A DNA stretch of 64,000 bases from Nectonema munidae (taxonomy: Eukaryota; Nematomorpha; Nectonematoida; Nectonematidae): positions 159,178 to 223,177 of the forward strand of contig JAUIRK010000446.1 of the NCBI GenBank assembly GCA_030549495.1. The letters run 5' to 3'. This document shows positions 47,652 to 58,462 of the stretch, in pieces (position 1 is the stretch's first letter; every line of letters begins with the position of its first letter). The notes below the pieces were generated by a model. It was not told the origin of the DNA, made no database searches, and saw nothing but the letters and a program-made list of their open reading frames with translations. The translations under genes and the position numbers were made by a program.

Positions 47652-48863
47652 TTATTTATGTTTCATTGATATTCCATATATATCTTCGGTATTATTATCT
47701 TTGAATTCATTAATAATTGTTAGTATTTCTTCATACGTGCTAAAATTGAGTTCAAAAAAACCAGGTGTATTTTTTTGAGAAGAAATATCATATTCTGAAC
47801 TGGAATTATTTATTGTGTTTGTGAAACATTCATTGAACTTATTAACTGCTGCAAAATCATCAAGTATATTCAACCCATCTTTTATACATATTTTAGTATT
47901 ATTTTTATTTTTAATAACTTCATTTATTTCGTACCAAACTTTTTGCATTGAGTTGCATTTAGCAAAATTGTTAGAGAAATACTTTTCTTTTGAGTTCCGT
48001 ATTTTGTATTTTATTTTCTTTCTCAAAATTATAAATTGGCTTTTCGTTGATAAGTTTTTATTTTTTTTGTATTTCTGATAAACTCTATCACGTTTTTTAA
48101 TCATGTCTAATATTTCAAAGCTAATCCAAGGTTTGTATTTGTATTTATACTTATTAATTTTCAATGTTTTAGTTGATTTTTTTTTTATCAAAAAACGTAT
48201 ATTTTGGGTTAAATAATTGAATAAAATGTCGGGATTACTATTATTTTCTTCTGTATTCAAAAACCACTCAGTTTCTGCAGCTAAAGATTGAAATAATTTT
48301 ATATCGAGTTTTTTATTGAAAGGTTTCTTGTTAATGATTCGAATTCTCAAATCTAATGATAATAGAATTGGGATATGGGCAGAGAAATGGGACATACAAT
48401 TGTTACTAAGAAAAAAGTTATCTATTAGAGTGTTTGATTGTAGTCGGGTAGGTAGAGTAATTGTAGGAATCAAATAATTAGAAATAATCAAACAAAAAAA
48501 TCGATTAATATACGAGTTAGTTAGTTTAAATAAATCAAAATTAAATTAAAAGAATTTCTATCAAGATTGGTAAGTAGTTTTTCAAAAAAGATAAAAAAAA
48601 ATATCAATTGTTTCTTTACAAAAAGGTGGTAATCTGTATAAATTGTGCACAATGAGTTTTCTGAAATCAGATATTTCAACTATAGATTGATATTCAAATG
48701 AGTTGGAAAAAAACTCGCTACAACCTAATCGAGCACATAAATCATTACGGACAAAGAACATGAGCCCACCATGTAGTGAAGCTCTTCTAGGAGCATTGAA
48801 AATAGTGAATCCTTTCAATCTATATTGAATTGTCTCTTCAACACACCATGTTTTTGTAAACAT
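47652..48863 (-). pseudogene. LINE endonuclease and linker (broken)
   Basis: The frame 48863-48582 holds the endonuclease start (TKTWCVEETIQYRLKGFTIF, then APRRASLHGGLMFFVRNDL). The frame 48491-47652 holds the endonuclease end (TLIDNFFLSNN and FSAHIPILLSLDL, where the family has SDHxPI) and the linker YKPWISFEILDMIKKRDRVY with KYKIRNSKEKYFSNNFAKCN. The central endonuclease section is missing or out of frame. Confidence 0.75.
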
Positions 48864-49077
48864 ATTATAGAAAGAGGTTTGGTTAGGAACTTAGTTAATT
48901 TATCTATAAAAATGTCATGTTCATTAAACTTGCTATGTAAAGATTGAACATTTAAGCTCAAAATGTTATTTTCATACAATTCTATTAATTTTTGGTCTAG
49001 ATATATATTATATGAGTTTTTTAGGTTATTTGTGTCAAAAAAAAATATTGTTATCGAAAATAAAGCTTTTACCTTTG

Positions 49078-50169
49078 TTAATCATGAGTTATTGTTATAC
49101 TTTTAACATATTGCAGCTCTTTTTGTACATAAGGACACGAGAAATTCATAGCAGAGTGATTTGATGTCTCTTCATTATATTTTTGGCAAGTATAACTTTT
49201 ATGGTCAGAAGGAATATTTTTAACTGGACAAGCGTTTGATTTGTGAGGAGAAGAACAGTATTTGCAAATGGTTGATTTGATACACTTTGAAGAAGTATGC
49301 CCAAACATTAAACAGTTCCCACATTGTATGTGAGGGAAGAAAGGCTTTAATTTCATAACTTGGTGCATAAAATAAAAGCTGAAATCCTTCTTTTTTATAA
49401 TTGAAAAAATTTCAGGGGATAACTTTAAAACAACAATTTTTTTATCATTATGTATGTCTTTTGTAAAAAGAAGATCCAAATTTTTTCCATTGTCTTTATA
49501 TCTTCGTTTTTATCTAGTATTAGTTTAATTACAGAAGCGTTAGGTATGTTCTTCGGTACGAATGAGATTTTGGTAGCAAAATTTGATTTTTTTAGGATCA
49601 ATATCATCATTATTAGAAAGTAAATTTTCAGCTTTTTCTAAGCTGTCTTTATCAGGAAAACGTATCCTCAGTTTGTTTTTTGTAGGTTTGCTAGATAAGA
49701 TTTTTACATTGTTCAAGATTGACGTAGTTTTTTCTTTTACTTCTTCAATATTTAAGTTCTTTGAACTAAGGTAAATTATTTTATCTTTTTTTGGTGGATC
49801 TTTTTGGGCTACCTCAGCATAAGTAGTGATAGAGTTTGATGATTTAGGTGTTGCTTTAATATGTGCATCTAAATTTTCTTTCAGTGAAGATATCATTTTG
49901 CCTTGTTGAAATAGTTGATCTTTTAATGTTTTAATTAATTCATATATATTAGAAACAGTAAGTTGTTCTTGGTCACGACAAGTTATGCATTGCCATTTAA
50001 GACCTTTAGAATTATGCTTATCTAGTAATTTGAGTAGTGAGTGATCAAAATTTTGACAATCATAGCAGAGCCATTTAGAACAGGAATCACAATTTATTAG
50101 ACGATTAGAACATTTATTAAAGTTATCACATTTCCAATCATTAGTATCTATTTCTATAGATTTAATTAA
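49078..50169 (-). pseudogene. LINE ORF1 with PHD-like finger and two CCHC knuckles
   Basis: Reading from 50169 leftwards, the open frame gives NDWKCDNFNKCSNRLINCDS, then CSKWLCYDCQ, and KWQCITC: four spaced Cys pairs in PHD-finger arrangement, with a Cys where PHD fingers often have His. A coiled/charged middle follows (to 49540). After a frame change come IQCGNCLMFGHTSSKCIK and CKYCSSPHKSNAC, two CCHC-like knuckles typical of LINE ORF1 nucleic-acid-binding proteins. No ATG precedes the PHD-like part before an in-frame stop, so the true start is unclear. Confidence 0.68.
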
Positions 50170-50179
50170 CAGTTATTTG

Positions 50180-50400
50180 AAATAAAAAAACGTAATTTAA
50201 CTTCAATTATGAATTTAAATATAGTATAAATAAAAACAAAAAATATCAATAAGTTTCACTTTTGAGTCTTATTTTATCTAGGTTATCTATAAGTTTATAT
50301 TCACTACCATTGCATTTGTTAATACTATATATTTTTTTGTACATATATAGTGCTGCTTCTTCATAAATTCTTCTTCTTTTTCTTCTTCTTCTTCAAAAAA
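50180..50400 (+). repeat. LINE 3' tail-like (TTC)n tract
   Basis: ATAAATTCTTCTTC and further TTC units at 50363-50394 repeat, in plus orientation, the AATAAAT plus pyrimidine tail seen at L2-type LINE ends in minus orientation elsewhere. Only the tail is recognisable; the preceding bases contain no coding. Confidence 0.4.
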
Positions 50401-51956
50401 AAAGATTTCCTTTTCAAGTTTAATTCTTTAACGAAAGCAAAATTTTAGATAAGCAATGAATGAGAAAGTATAAAAGTTAAGTTAAATTCAATAAAGTATC
50501 ATACATAGTTGAACAAACATGAATAAATACGATTCTACTTCATTAAACTTAAGATATATGGAGTATAACCTCTTGAAAGCCCCACTTTTAATATGGGAGA
50601 CACCTCAAAATAAACGGTATTTTTTGTAAGTCCCAAATAAATTTTGTATAACCTTTATTCAATTTAGATTCTATATTGGCGCCCCCTCACTATTTCAGAC
50701 AAGAGCCGCACATTTTTAGCTCAAGAGCGTAAGGTAATATTAAAAAATTGTTTTATAGCTTATCAACTAATTTTATTAAAGCATTTTCTAAATTTAGTTG
50801 CTAATTTGGGCAAACTAGTTTTAAAAATATTTGAATAGATAGCAAACATATTTTAGAAGAAAGGCTTAAGAATTTTTTTGTATCTCTAAACATGATTAAG
50901 TGTGCTACTTAAACTCGTTTCTCAGACTATGTAGTTTAAACATTATAGTGTACATATTATATATATTAGATACATAAAATTACATTTTTATTAGACATAA
51001 TCTCATGATATAACTATACTTAATACTATTCAAAAAGATATCTGCTCAAATTTTTTTGAAAATTTAACTTTTAATAACTATCTTTCTTGCAAGTGAATAT
51101 TATTCAGTGATTTAATGACCTTGGTGATGTTTGTAGGTTTCTGTTTATGGGAGCAGAACTTGACAAAAAATTACGTAAATAAAAAGAATGAGCACAATTA
51201 TTTTTTAGAAAGAGATGGAAAGTTTCAATTCAGTTAAAAAAATATTACAAACGAACAAGGATAATAAAATATAGTTTATTTGACTAATACTTGGAACATT
51301 ATATCCTGATATTTCTAGGGTGTCCATTTTCATTGAGATTTAAAACTTTTTTTTGTCTTTCTTGAAACTTTTAAACTATTTAGGTTAACAGACACATAGT
51401 ATAAACCTCCAAAGTTAAATTATTCAAATAATTATTTTAAGAAATTCTTAATTTTATTTTTTATGTATATTTCACTACAAAGATATTTCAAGAAATAAGA
51501 TTCAGTTAGGAAAGATTTTCGAGATCTTCTAACGAACTATGTAAATTTCTGTAAATTAAAATTTATTTTGGATACATTTTGTTAATGGCTGATTGTGGGA
51601 CTTTGTAGATGTCTTCAATTAGTTTGATCGATATTGTAAGTTTAAAAAATATATGAGTGTTTTCTAATTTTTCAATGTTTGATGCTCAAAAGGTTTAATG
51701 ATTTAAATGGCTGAAAGGTAAAATATTTATTTTTTTAATGATTTCTTTTATCAAAATTTTTTCCCTATATGTAATCTCTATATCAGTTTAAATATATTAG
51801 ATATTTTATTCCGATTCATTACCCTAATATATACAAGCAGAAAACGTGATTTTTTTCCTTATTATTAAATTGTCATTATAATGATTATTTATATATACTA
51901 TTAATTTTTCCTTAAGAATTTCTTATCATAAATTTTTTTCATTAAAAATGATAAGT
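50401..51956. other. no gene seen
   Basis: Strongly AT-rich intergenic sequence up to the Merlin element. No open frame with a recognisable domain and no repeat boundary I can support. Confidence 0.5.
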
Positions 51957-51965
51957 ATTTATTTG

Positions 51966-52021
51966 GATCAAGTGTAGAATCTGCTCCAGAACGTTTTGAG
52001 AGTCAGATTCTACACTTGATC
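51966..52021. repeat. perfect 18-bp hairpin at left Merlin end
   Basis: GATCAAGTGTAGAATCTG at 51966-51983 is exactly complementary to CAGATTCTACACTTGATC at 52004-52021, with a 20-base spacer. The inner arm duplicates the Merlin terminus in reverse. Confidence 0.95.
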
Positions 52022-52109
52022 GTGATTTCCCAAATTTCTCTAAAAAAATTTTTCAAAAAAATTTTATTTCAAAATTCGAGCTTTTTTTTAGTTTTTTATT
52101 TCTTGTTGA

Positions 52110-52881
52110 ACATGGATTTTTCTGAACTTCAACAAAAGATGGATATCAGTGGAAATGTAATAATAAAAATTGTGAAAAATATAAAACATTAAAGTCTATT
52201 AGGCAAACTTCTTTTTTTGCCAAATCAAATTTAAAATTAAGTCAGTGGCTATATGTCATGTATTTATGGAGATTGGAAATTTCTGTTAAAAATACAACTC
52301 TGCTTCAGTTTCTCGAAAAACTCTAATAGATTTGTTTAGTTTTTTAAAGGAAATTTGTAAATATCATATGGTTAAAAATCCCATTAAACTGGGAGGGCCA
52401 GGTAAAATTGTTGAAATTGATTAGTCATGCTTTTCGCATAAGGTTTCATAAAGGAAGAGCTCCAGAAAAAGCTATATGGATTTTTGGTCTGGTTGATACT
52501 TCTTTTCATCCCTCTATTGGATATATGGACATAGAAAAAGACAGAACATCCAACACTCTTTTGCCAATTATTCAAAAAGTAAGACCGGGAACTACAATCC
52601 ATTCTGATCAGTGGAGATCTTATTCGAAAATACAAAAAAAATTGAACCAAAATCATAAAACTGTAAATCATTCTCTGAATTTTGTTGATAAGAACACGGA
52701 GATTCACATACAATCGATAGAATCTTATTGGGGAAGAAAAAAAGATAAAGTCAAAAAGATGAAAGGATGCAGAAAAAATATATTAGAAACATACATATTC
52801 GAGATGATTTGGAGAGATAGATATGGGGAAACCGCTTTTGAAAATTTATCCTCGCAAATTTCACAACAATATCAAATTTGA
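52110..52881 (+). pseudogene. Merlin transposase (ISXO2/DDE_Tnp_IS1595), broken
   Basis: Plus strand. An N-terminal zinc-ribbon-like part reads DGYQWKCNNKNCEKYKTLKS, then FFAKSNLKLSQWLYVMYLW. The DDE domain starts LGGPGKIVEID (first Asp) followed by a stop in place of the usual Glu and one frame change. From 52408 the frame is open: RIRFHKGRAPEKAIWIFGLV, TSNTLLPIIQKVRPGTTIHS with DQWRSY (second Asp), and KTVNHSLNFVDKNTEIHIQS then IESYWGRKKDKVK (third acidic residue). It ends at 52881. Spacing and order match the ISXO2-like family; one nonsense and one frame change plus a broken N-terminus suggest a moderately old copy. Confidence 0.88.
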
Positions 52882-53223
52882 TAATGTTTTTCAATTAATT
52901 AATCAATATAATATTTTAAATTTTTTCATGCTCAATAAAAAAAATTTTTTATTGATTATAATCATTTACACGTAATGTATATAATACTAACTTTAAAATT
53001 AAAATCAGGTTTTGTTAATACTAACTCTAAAATTAAAATTAAATTTTGCTAATACTGACTAAAATTAAATCACTATACCTGTTTTACTAACACTAACTCT
53101 AAAATCTAATTTATGATGGGTTTAAAATTAGATAAAAAAAACACTAACTCAAGATAATTTTTTGAAGTCAGATTCCTTACTTGAATTTTTTGGAGTCAGA
53201 TTCTACACTTGATCCCTTTATTT

Positions 53224-54420
53224 CTATCTAATATAAATTATCATCCCTATTTCGATATTTTTTAATTTGTTAAACTACTCCTAACGGCGATAAAAATTTT
53301 AAAGATTTAACGATAGAAAGGAAATTAATTTTTTTAAAGTCAGAGTACATTCCCTAAAAATTGCATAATTTGTATATTTACTTTATAGGTAGCAGGGTTG
53401 CAGAGTCTGATTCGACAATCGATAGTCTAGCATTTTAAATGGTTAGGCCATTTGAAGCCGAAAGTAAGTGTTTGGTTTAAATGTTTTTAAGTATTTGGAG
53501 TCTGACTTGGATTTATTTAAGTATTTAGACTCAGAGTCAAAGCTGGATTTTTATAAGTACTTGGAGTTCAAGTGAGATATTTTCCTTCCAACTCTACTTA
53601 ATTTGTAAAGAATAACTTATCAGCTTTTGATTTTTTTTATTGTAATTTAAATCTGGTATTAGATATTCAAAATTTATAAACTGACGTGCTAAAAACGATT
53701 TTAAGAGTGAATAAACTGTGGCAAGAAATTTGAGTACTTATTGGTTATCTCTCGTCCTAAATTTTTATTTTTAAAGAGTCAAATAAAAATATCACTAAAA
53801 AATTTTGTTATGAATTTATTTGATATTTTTTTCAAAAAATGAATAATATGTCCAACATATTAGTAATTTTATTGCAGACGAACTAAGTTTTACTTTTTAT
53901 TTTGTATCTAAAACAAAAGTCATCTGCTATGGTATACTTTGTGTTTATTTTTATTTAACTTTTTATTTGTAGTACTTGCTTACTTTCTCCCCCTCCCTCT
54001 TCCTCCTCGCCTCATTCATTACCAACTTTAAAAGCAACTTTTCAATCACTATTTTTAGAAAATGTATTTTTTTTTTATTTATTTATTTTAGAGGGGAAAA
54101 ATTAATTCCTTAATATTTATCTATCTTAGAGGAAAAAATAATTTTCTTACTGATTAACTATCTAATAGGGTGCATCAAATTCCCTGATATTAAAATTGTG
54201 GCCTGTTCTCAATTTTATTTTGTTTGTTATATGAAATTAATATTTTTTTAAGATGAAGTTATTTTGATATTGCTTTATATGACCACATTGCACTTCAATA
54301 TTAACATCGCTCAACATAGAAATTTTTCAATAATCATTTTTTCAGAATATACTTTTTGGCAAAATAGGTATAATACGATGTTTTATTGTTTAGCTCTTTA
54401 TTGTTATAATAAAAATCTTT
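53224..54420. other. no gene seen
   Basis: AT-rich sequence. At 53.40-53.58 kb several imperfect copies of GAGTCTGACTT / GGAGTCTGA / ACTCAGAGTC lie close together; they faintly echo the Merlin terminal word but are not clear copies. No coding region is supported. Confidence 0.4.
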
Positions 54421-55230
54421 TGCAGATGAGTATGAGTGAGCCAACACAAAAAGGAAAAAGAACAGAAGTATTTGGCTTGGGAAATCTAATAACTTAAGAA
54501 GACGGCGACATAAGTGGCTCTCCTTTGCCAAGTTCCCAAATCATTTATTGTTTTATGTAGCACATTCAAGATGGAACACCCAGAAAAGTCACAAAATGGG
54601 AATGTGCAAAACAAACTGTTCAAAATAATTACTTTCTATGAAAAAACAAATATTCCTATAATATCTGAGAGAAAGGAAATTGAAAGAATTATTGACTTTG
54701 CTAATCAGAATTATAAACTACGAGCTATTCCTCAAAACAAAAGATAAACAACATCTACTGTAGAGAATTGCCTAGCAATGGAGCAAAGACTTCAAGAAAC
54801 TTTTATGTTGTGGCCATCAAATATAGGAAGTTAGTAAAAATTCCAGATGACCTAGAATTTTTGAGATCAATGAAATCAGACAGGAAAGCTTCATGTGCAG
54901 GTCATGATAAAAAAAACTTGCAAAGAAGGTAGAGCGAAAGTTTAAACATGAAGAAACAACTGCAAAAAGAAAAGAAGAGTCAAAAGAAAATTTGAAACTG
55001 AAACTGAAATGCGCCTGAGTGAAGAAGGTCTAAGTGATGAAGACATGAGAGATCAGCCAAGTACAAATACACCTAGAAGTCATCATTCGCAAAAGAGAAC
55101 TGGAACAGAACCTTTCATGTCTCACGATATTCTGAAACGTACAAAGTTGGTTTCTCTAGCCACACACATGAAAATGACACCAACACAGTAATTTGCATTC
55201 ACTGAGTCGGTAAATCAAGGGTCTGGAGAT
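54421..55230 (+). pseudogene. decayed multi-frame ORF of unknown transposon-associated type
   Basis: Plus-strand fragments in different frames read GEDGDISGSPLP-like (EDGDISGSPLPSSQIIYCFM), RKVTKWECAKQTVQN, FYEKTNIPIISERKEIERII, DDLEFLRSMKSDRKASCAG, and RTGTEPFMSHDILKRTKLVS. The order and wording recall a widespread arthropod repeat-borne protein, but I cannot name its superfamily. At least four frame changes or stops are present. It may be the N-terminal part of a DNA transposon's protein. I do not assign a function. Confidence 0.35.
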
Positions 55231-55239
55231 GTATCAAAG

Positions 55240-55300
55240 TTTGCTACACAGGGGCACATAGCCGGTGGAAGCAAGAGGGGGAGGGGGTGACGAAAGTTTA
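55240..55300. repeat. G-rich dispersed repeat fragment
   Basis: CAGGGGCACATAGCCGGTGG followed by a run of GGGGGAGGGGG resembles the 'GGGGCGCACATCCGGGGGG' stretch at 62.67 kb. Probably the same short dispersed repeat. Confidence 0.4.
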
Positions 55301-56267
55301 TTATAGCGATACAAAAATGTTCTATTGTCCATATCGAGTTCAAAATTTTTATTCCTTTCAGACACAAATTTTTTTGTAAATTAAAAAAAAACACAAATCT
55401 CTAGTATTGTTTCTGATAAAATATCAAATTAAAAATAAAAATTATAATTAAAAAGCAGTCACAAGTGTATAAGTGGACCCCTAACTTTAAGAAAAAAATG
55501 CTCGCCTTTAATATAGTTGTGCAAAGTGGAAAACTATATATTTTTTTGTCCAAAAAATATAGTGTTCCTGGTCATTTTAAAAGCAGAAATTTACCTGCTC
55601 AAAGATCAGCTTATAGACCGGCATATACGATATTATAATTAGTTTTATTTCCATATAAAACTGAATTCTCTTTCCATATGCACTAATGCTGTATCTTTTG
55701 ATTTTACCTTTCTAGAACAAGCTTGCGACCTCATAATAGCAGTTAAAATTTTGACGTTTGATGCATTTGCCATTTCAGTTTATATGTACGAATATCAGAT
55801 ACGGCATTCTTTCAATAGTATGCGTTGTTAATTTTTTTAAGTCTTTTATTGTTTGAGTTTTGAATAGAGTGTAACAAAAATGTAATTGTGTATTTTGCTT
55901 ATTCCTTCTTACACTTTTATTTTTTTTAAATAAAAAAATCGTATTATTATTATTATTATTATCTTATTTAGACAAATTTCTTATTGTCTAAAGAAAACGA
56001 AAACTCATATAACAAACTTTCTAGTAAAAAAATATAAAAGATGTAAAAATGTATTCATATTGTTAATTGAATGCTCATTGGTACACCCAAATTCATAATA
56101 TTGTTTCTGACAATGGTAAATGACATATTCACAATTTACTTTTTCTTAAGCGAGAAATAAAAATTATTCTCATATTTTTATTGTTATTAATGAAATTTCA
56201 GGTTAAAGAATTGCGAATTTCCTTTTAGAAATTTCTTATTTTTAGAACAAATCAATTTTATTAACAG
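55300..56267. other. no gene; (ATT)n tail at 55942-55966
   Basis: AT-rich and non-coding. An (ATT)n run of about eight units follows AAATAAAAAAATCGT near 55.94 kb, which may be the 3' tail of a LINE in plus orientation. No coding part of such an element is recognisable upstream. Confidence 0.35.
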
Positions 56268-56407
56268 AAAAAGTTCATTGATAAGACATTTATTCAATTT
56301 TCATCGCAATTGAAAAGAATTTTTCAGGTAATTGTTGACAGATTTCAGGCCAACGTTGATAATCGTTGTCTAAGAAGACTTTTCAGGCACGGCTTTATTG
56401 AGTATAG
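56268..56407 (+). CDS. candidate upstream coding exon of FBXO42-like gene
   Basis: An open 140-base stretch is bounded by an acceptor (TTAACAG) and a strong donor (AG|GTAAGA). It reads KKFIDKTFIQFSSQLKR, then IFQVIVDRFQANVDN and RCLRRLFRHGFIEYR. It ends in phase 2, exactly completing a codon with the single G after the acceptor at about 57069, giving ...EYR-SISCLPNELL. That agreement is the main support; the residues are not recognisable and no ATG is present, so at least one further exon would be needed. Confidence 0.4.
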
Positions 56408-57069
56408 GTAAGAGGTCAGTCGTATCTAGAGTGGCTATTGACTACTATATATTATTGATTTTAACGTCATCTTGCATTTTAGAAACAATATTCACTGGGC
56501 TATGCTCCTCATCAATAATAATACGCATTAATCTAATTTTTAAAATAGTAGATCTATAGTTGCAATCTATAAATATAATTACGTATTTTATTTTTAAGAG
56601 AATAAAATTGTTTAATTCATTTTCAAATCATAAGAATTAAATTGCGATAATTAAAAAAAAATGCTTGAAAATGTTCTAACTCCGTTTTCATTGAAAACCC
56701 CGAGAAAATTTTTAAGGTATTTGTAGTGTAAATGTTTGTCATTCAGAAAACAAAATCTAAGTCATCAATTTTTTTCAAGATGATTCTATATATGGGACTG
56801 GGACAGTAGTGTCCCATTGTGCTTGAAAAGGTTTAAAGCGTTTCCAAAAAAGTTAACGTTAGAAAATAGACGCCTTTCTTTCTTCCAGATGAAGATCATT
56901 AAATCGTGTGACGTTAACTTTTGATGTGCTTGTTTTGAAAAGCTTCACTTATTTATTAATGCTACTATAATCATACGATACACTATAGCTTATTCAAGAT
57001 TTATGTGTAAAAAAGTCAACCCAAAATATTAATATTTTTTTAATCAGAAATTTGTTGTGTTATTTTTAA

Positions 57070-58445
57070 GGTCAATATCCTGTTTGCCAAATGAATTATT
57101 ATGTGAAATATTATTTTATGTTGATGCATACACATTAAAAAATATCATTCCATTCGTTTGTCATTCCTGGAGAGTTTCTTCTCAAAAAGCGTACAAAGAA
57201 AAAAAAGTCCGCTTCACCAAATCTCTTTTGAATGGAAACATTTCTTGGCATTGCTTAGTCAACAATCCAGAAAAAAGTAGTTCGCCCTTTCCTAGATTTG
57301 GCCATTCTACTTGCTACTTCAGACAGAGTCTTTATCTCTTTGGAGGAGAAGGTCGTTTTCATTCTCAGTTAAACGATTTCTGGGTGTTGGACTTACAAAA
57401 TAGAAATTGGAGTCGTGTTATAACTCCTAAGACAAAATGCTATCCATTGCCACTTTCATATGCCACGTTAAATTCCTATAAAAATTACCTTGTCTTGTTT
57501 GGTGGTAAAAATTATAGATCTACTCTTTTCTTAAATAATTTTGATACTTTGACCACTGATAGGTTGTTTCTCTATGACACTAATGAAAATATTTGGAATG
57601 AAATTGTAAGTACCTCTAATCTTCCATGCACTGGCGGTCACTCAACATTAGTTTTGAAAGATTCTTTGTTTATTTTCGCTGGTATTCGTTCTCCTGAGTT
57701 GATTCCATCTAATGATCTTTTTGTATTTGATTTTATTTCAAATTCATGTAAATGCCTTGACTTGAGTCTCAAGCCGCTCCCTAGATGCAATCATTTATCA
57801 GATTTTGTGAAGTCATCAAATAGTTGGATTATAGTGGGGGGTATATCAAATTCATCCAATTATTTATTTGATTTATGGATTTTAGACGTTAAGGACATCG
57901 AAAATGTGTTTTGGTATGAAATAATACTAAATAATCCTCTTATCTTTCCTAAAGCTTTTTTAACGTGTTCATCTACTATCTGGAATGATATCTTCATCGT
58001 TTTAGCAGAAACGAGTTTTACTCTAGGCTTTAACAAAAAAAACATGAATACTTTTCACCAGCCTTCAAACGAATCATCTCATTTTGATAACTCTATTCCT
58101 TCCCTTGTGATTTCCAATTCATGCTCTTCGAATAAAAGAAAGCATAGCTTGTTCACAAGAACTCCTTCATTCAGTTTGTATTACATAAATTTAAGTGAAT
58201 TATCCAAAATTTCTCCAATGTACTGGAACATAGTCAGCAATTGTCTATTACCCTGCAAAGCTTCTCCTCCCGCCTCAATGTCGTATTCTTTGAATGCTTG
58301 TGACTGTGAACTTGTTGTGTTTGGGGGAACCAAAGTGTTTTCTAGTCGATCCAATCACAGAGATACCAATTTTGCGCAGCCAGTTTCAAATGATACCTAT
58401 TTCATTGAAAGTAAAGAGTTCCTGAATGAATCTATTATTACATAG
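57070..58445 (+). CDS. FBXO42: F-box/Kelch protein, FBXO42-like
   Basis: Starts at an acceptor (TTATTTTTAAG|G); no ATG lies in frame near the start, so the N-terminus is in an upstream exon. The first ~45 residues are an F-box (LPNELLCEILFYV ... IPFVCHSWR), then a helix reading RFTKSLLNGNISWHCL, then Kelch repeats: RFGHSTCYFRQSLYLFGGEG, YPLPLSYATLN with LVLFGGKN, CTGGHSTLVLKDSLFIFAGI, and SSNSWIIVGGIS. The end CDCELVVFGGTK ... PVSNDTYFIES matches the last Kelch blade of FBXO42. The family is a substrate receptor of SCF (CUL1) ubiquitin ligases; the human protein targets p53. The exon is 1376 bases without an intron. AATAAA lies 12 bases after the stop (58457-58462). Confidence 0.8.
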
Positions 58446-58456
58446 TTATTTTTCTA

Positions 58457-58462
58457 AATAAA
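58457..58462 (+). terminator. polyadenylation signal of FBXO42-like gene
   Basis: AATAAA begins 12 bases after the TAG stop and is followed by a T-rich run. Confidence 0.6.

Larger units (their letters stand above)
46770..50170 (-). mobile_element. LINE with PHD-like + CCHC ORF1, endonuclease and RT; broken
   Basis: A near full-length minus-strand LINE running right to left: ORF1 (50170 to about 49.08 kb), endonuclease (about 48.86-48.3 kb), linker (48.2-47.65 kb) and RT (47.6-46.79 kb) with GVPQGSILAPILFNIAINDI and an FADE box in place of FADD. The RT thumb and C-terminus are lost, cut by the hAT fragment at about 46.77 kb. Many frame changes. Clade most likely Jockey/CR1-like, judged from the zinc-finger ORF1 and RT motifs. 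Confidence 0.8.
51965..53215 (+). mobile_element. Merlin (IS1016/IS1595-like) DNA transposon
   Basis: A 1251-bp element. The left end 51965-51987 (GGATCAAGTGTAGAATCTG then CTCC) and the right end 53192-53215 are inverted repeats differing by one base insertion. Flanks ATTTATTT (51957-51964) and CTTTATTT (53216-53223) are an 8-bp target duplication with one mismatch, the size Merlin makes. The interior has a broken ISXO2-type transposase. A second inverted copy of the terminus sits just inside the left end and a degenerate one inside the right end. Confidence 0.87.

Noticed and set aside
52384-52713. Minus-strand frame across the Merlin transposase
   Set aside because: It is the shadow of the plus-strand DDE domain, which has the family motifs.
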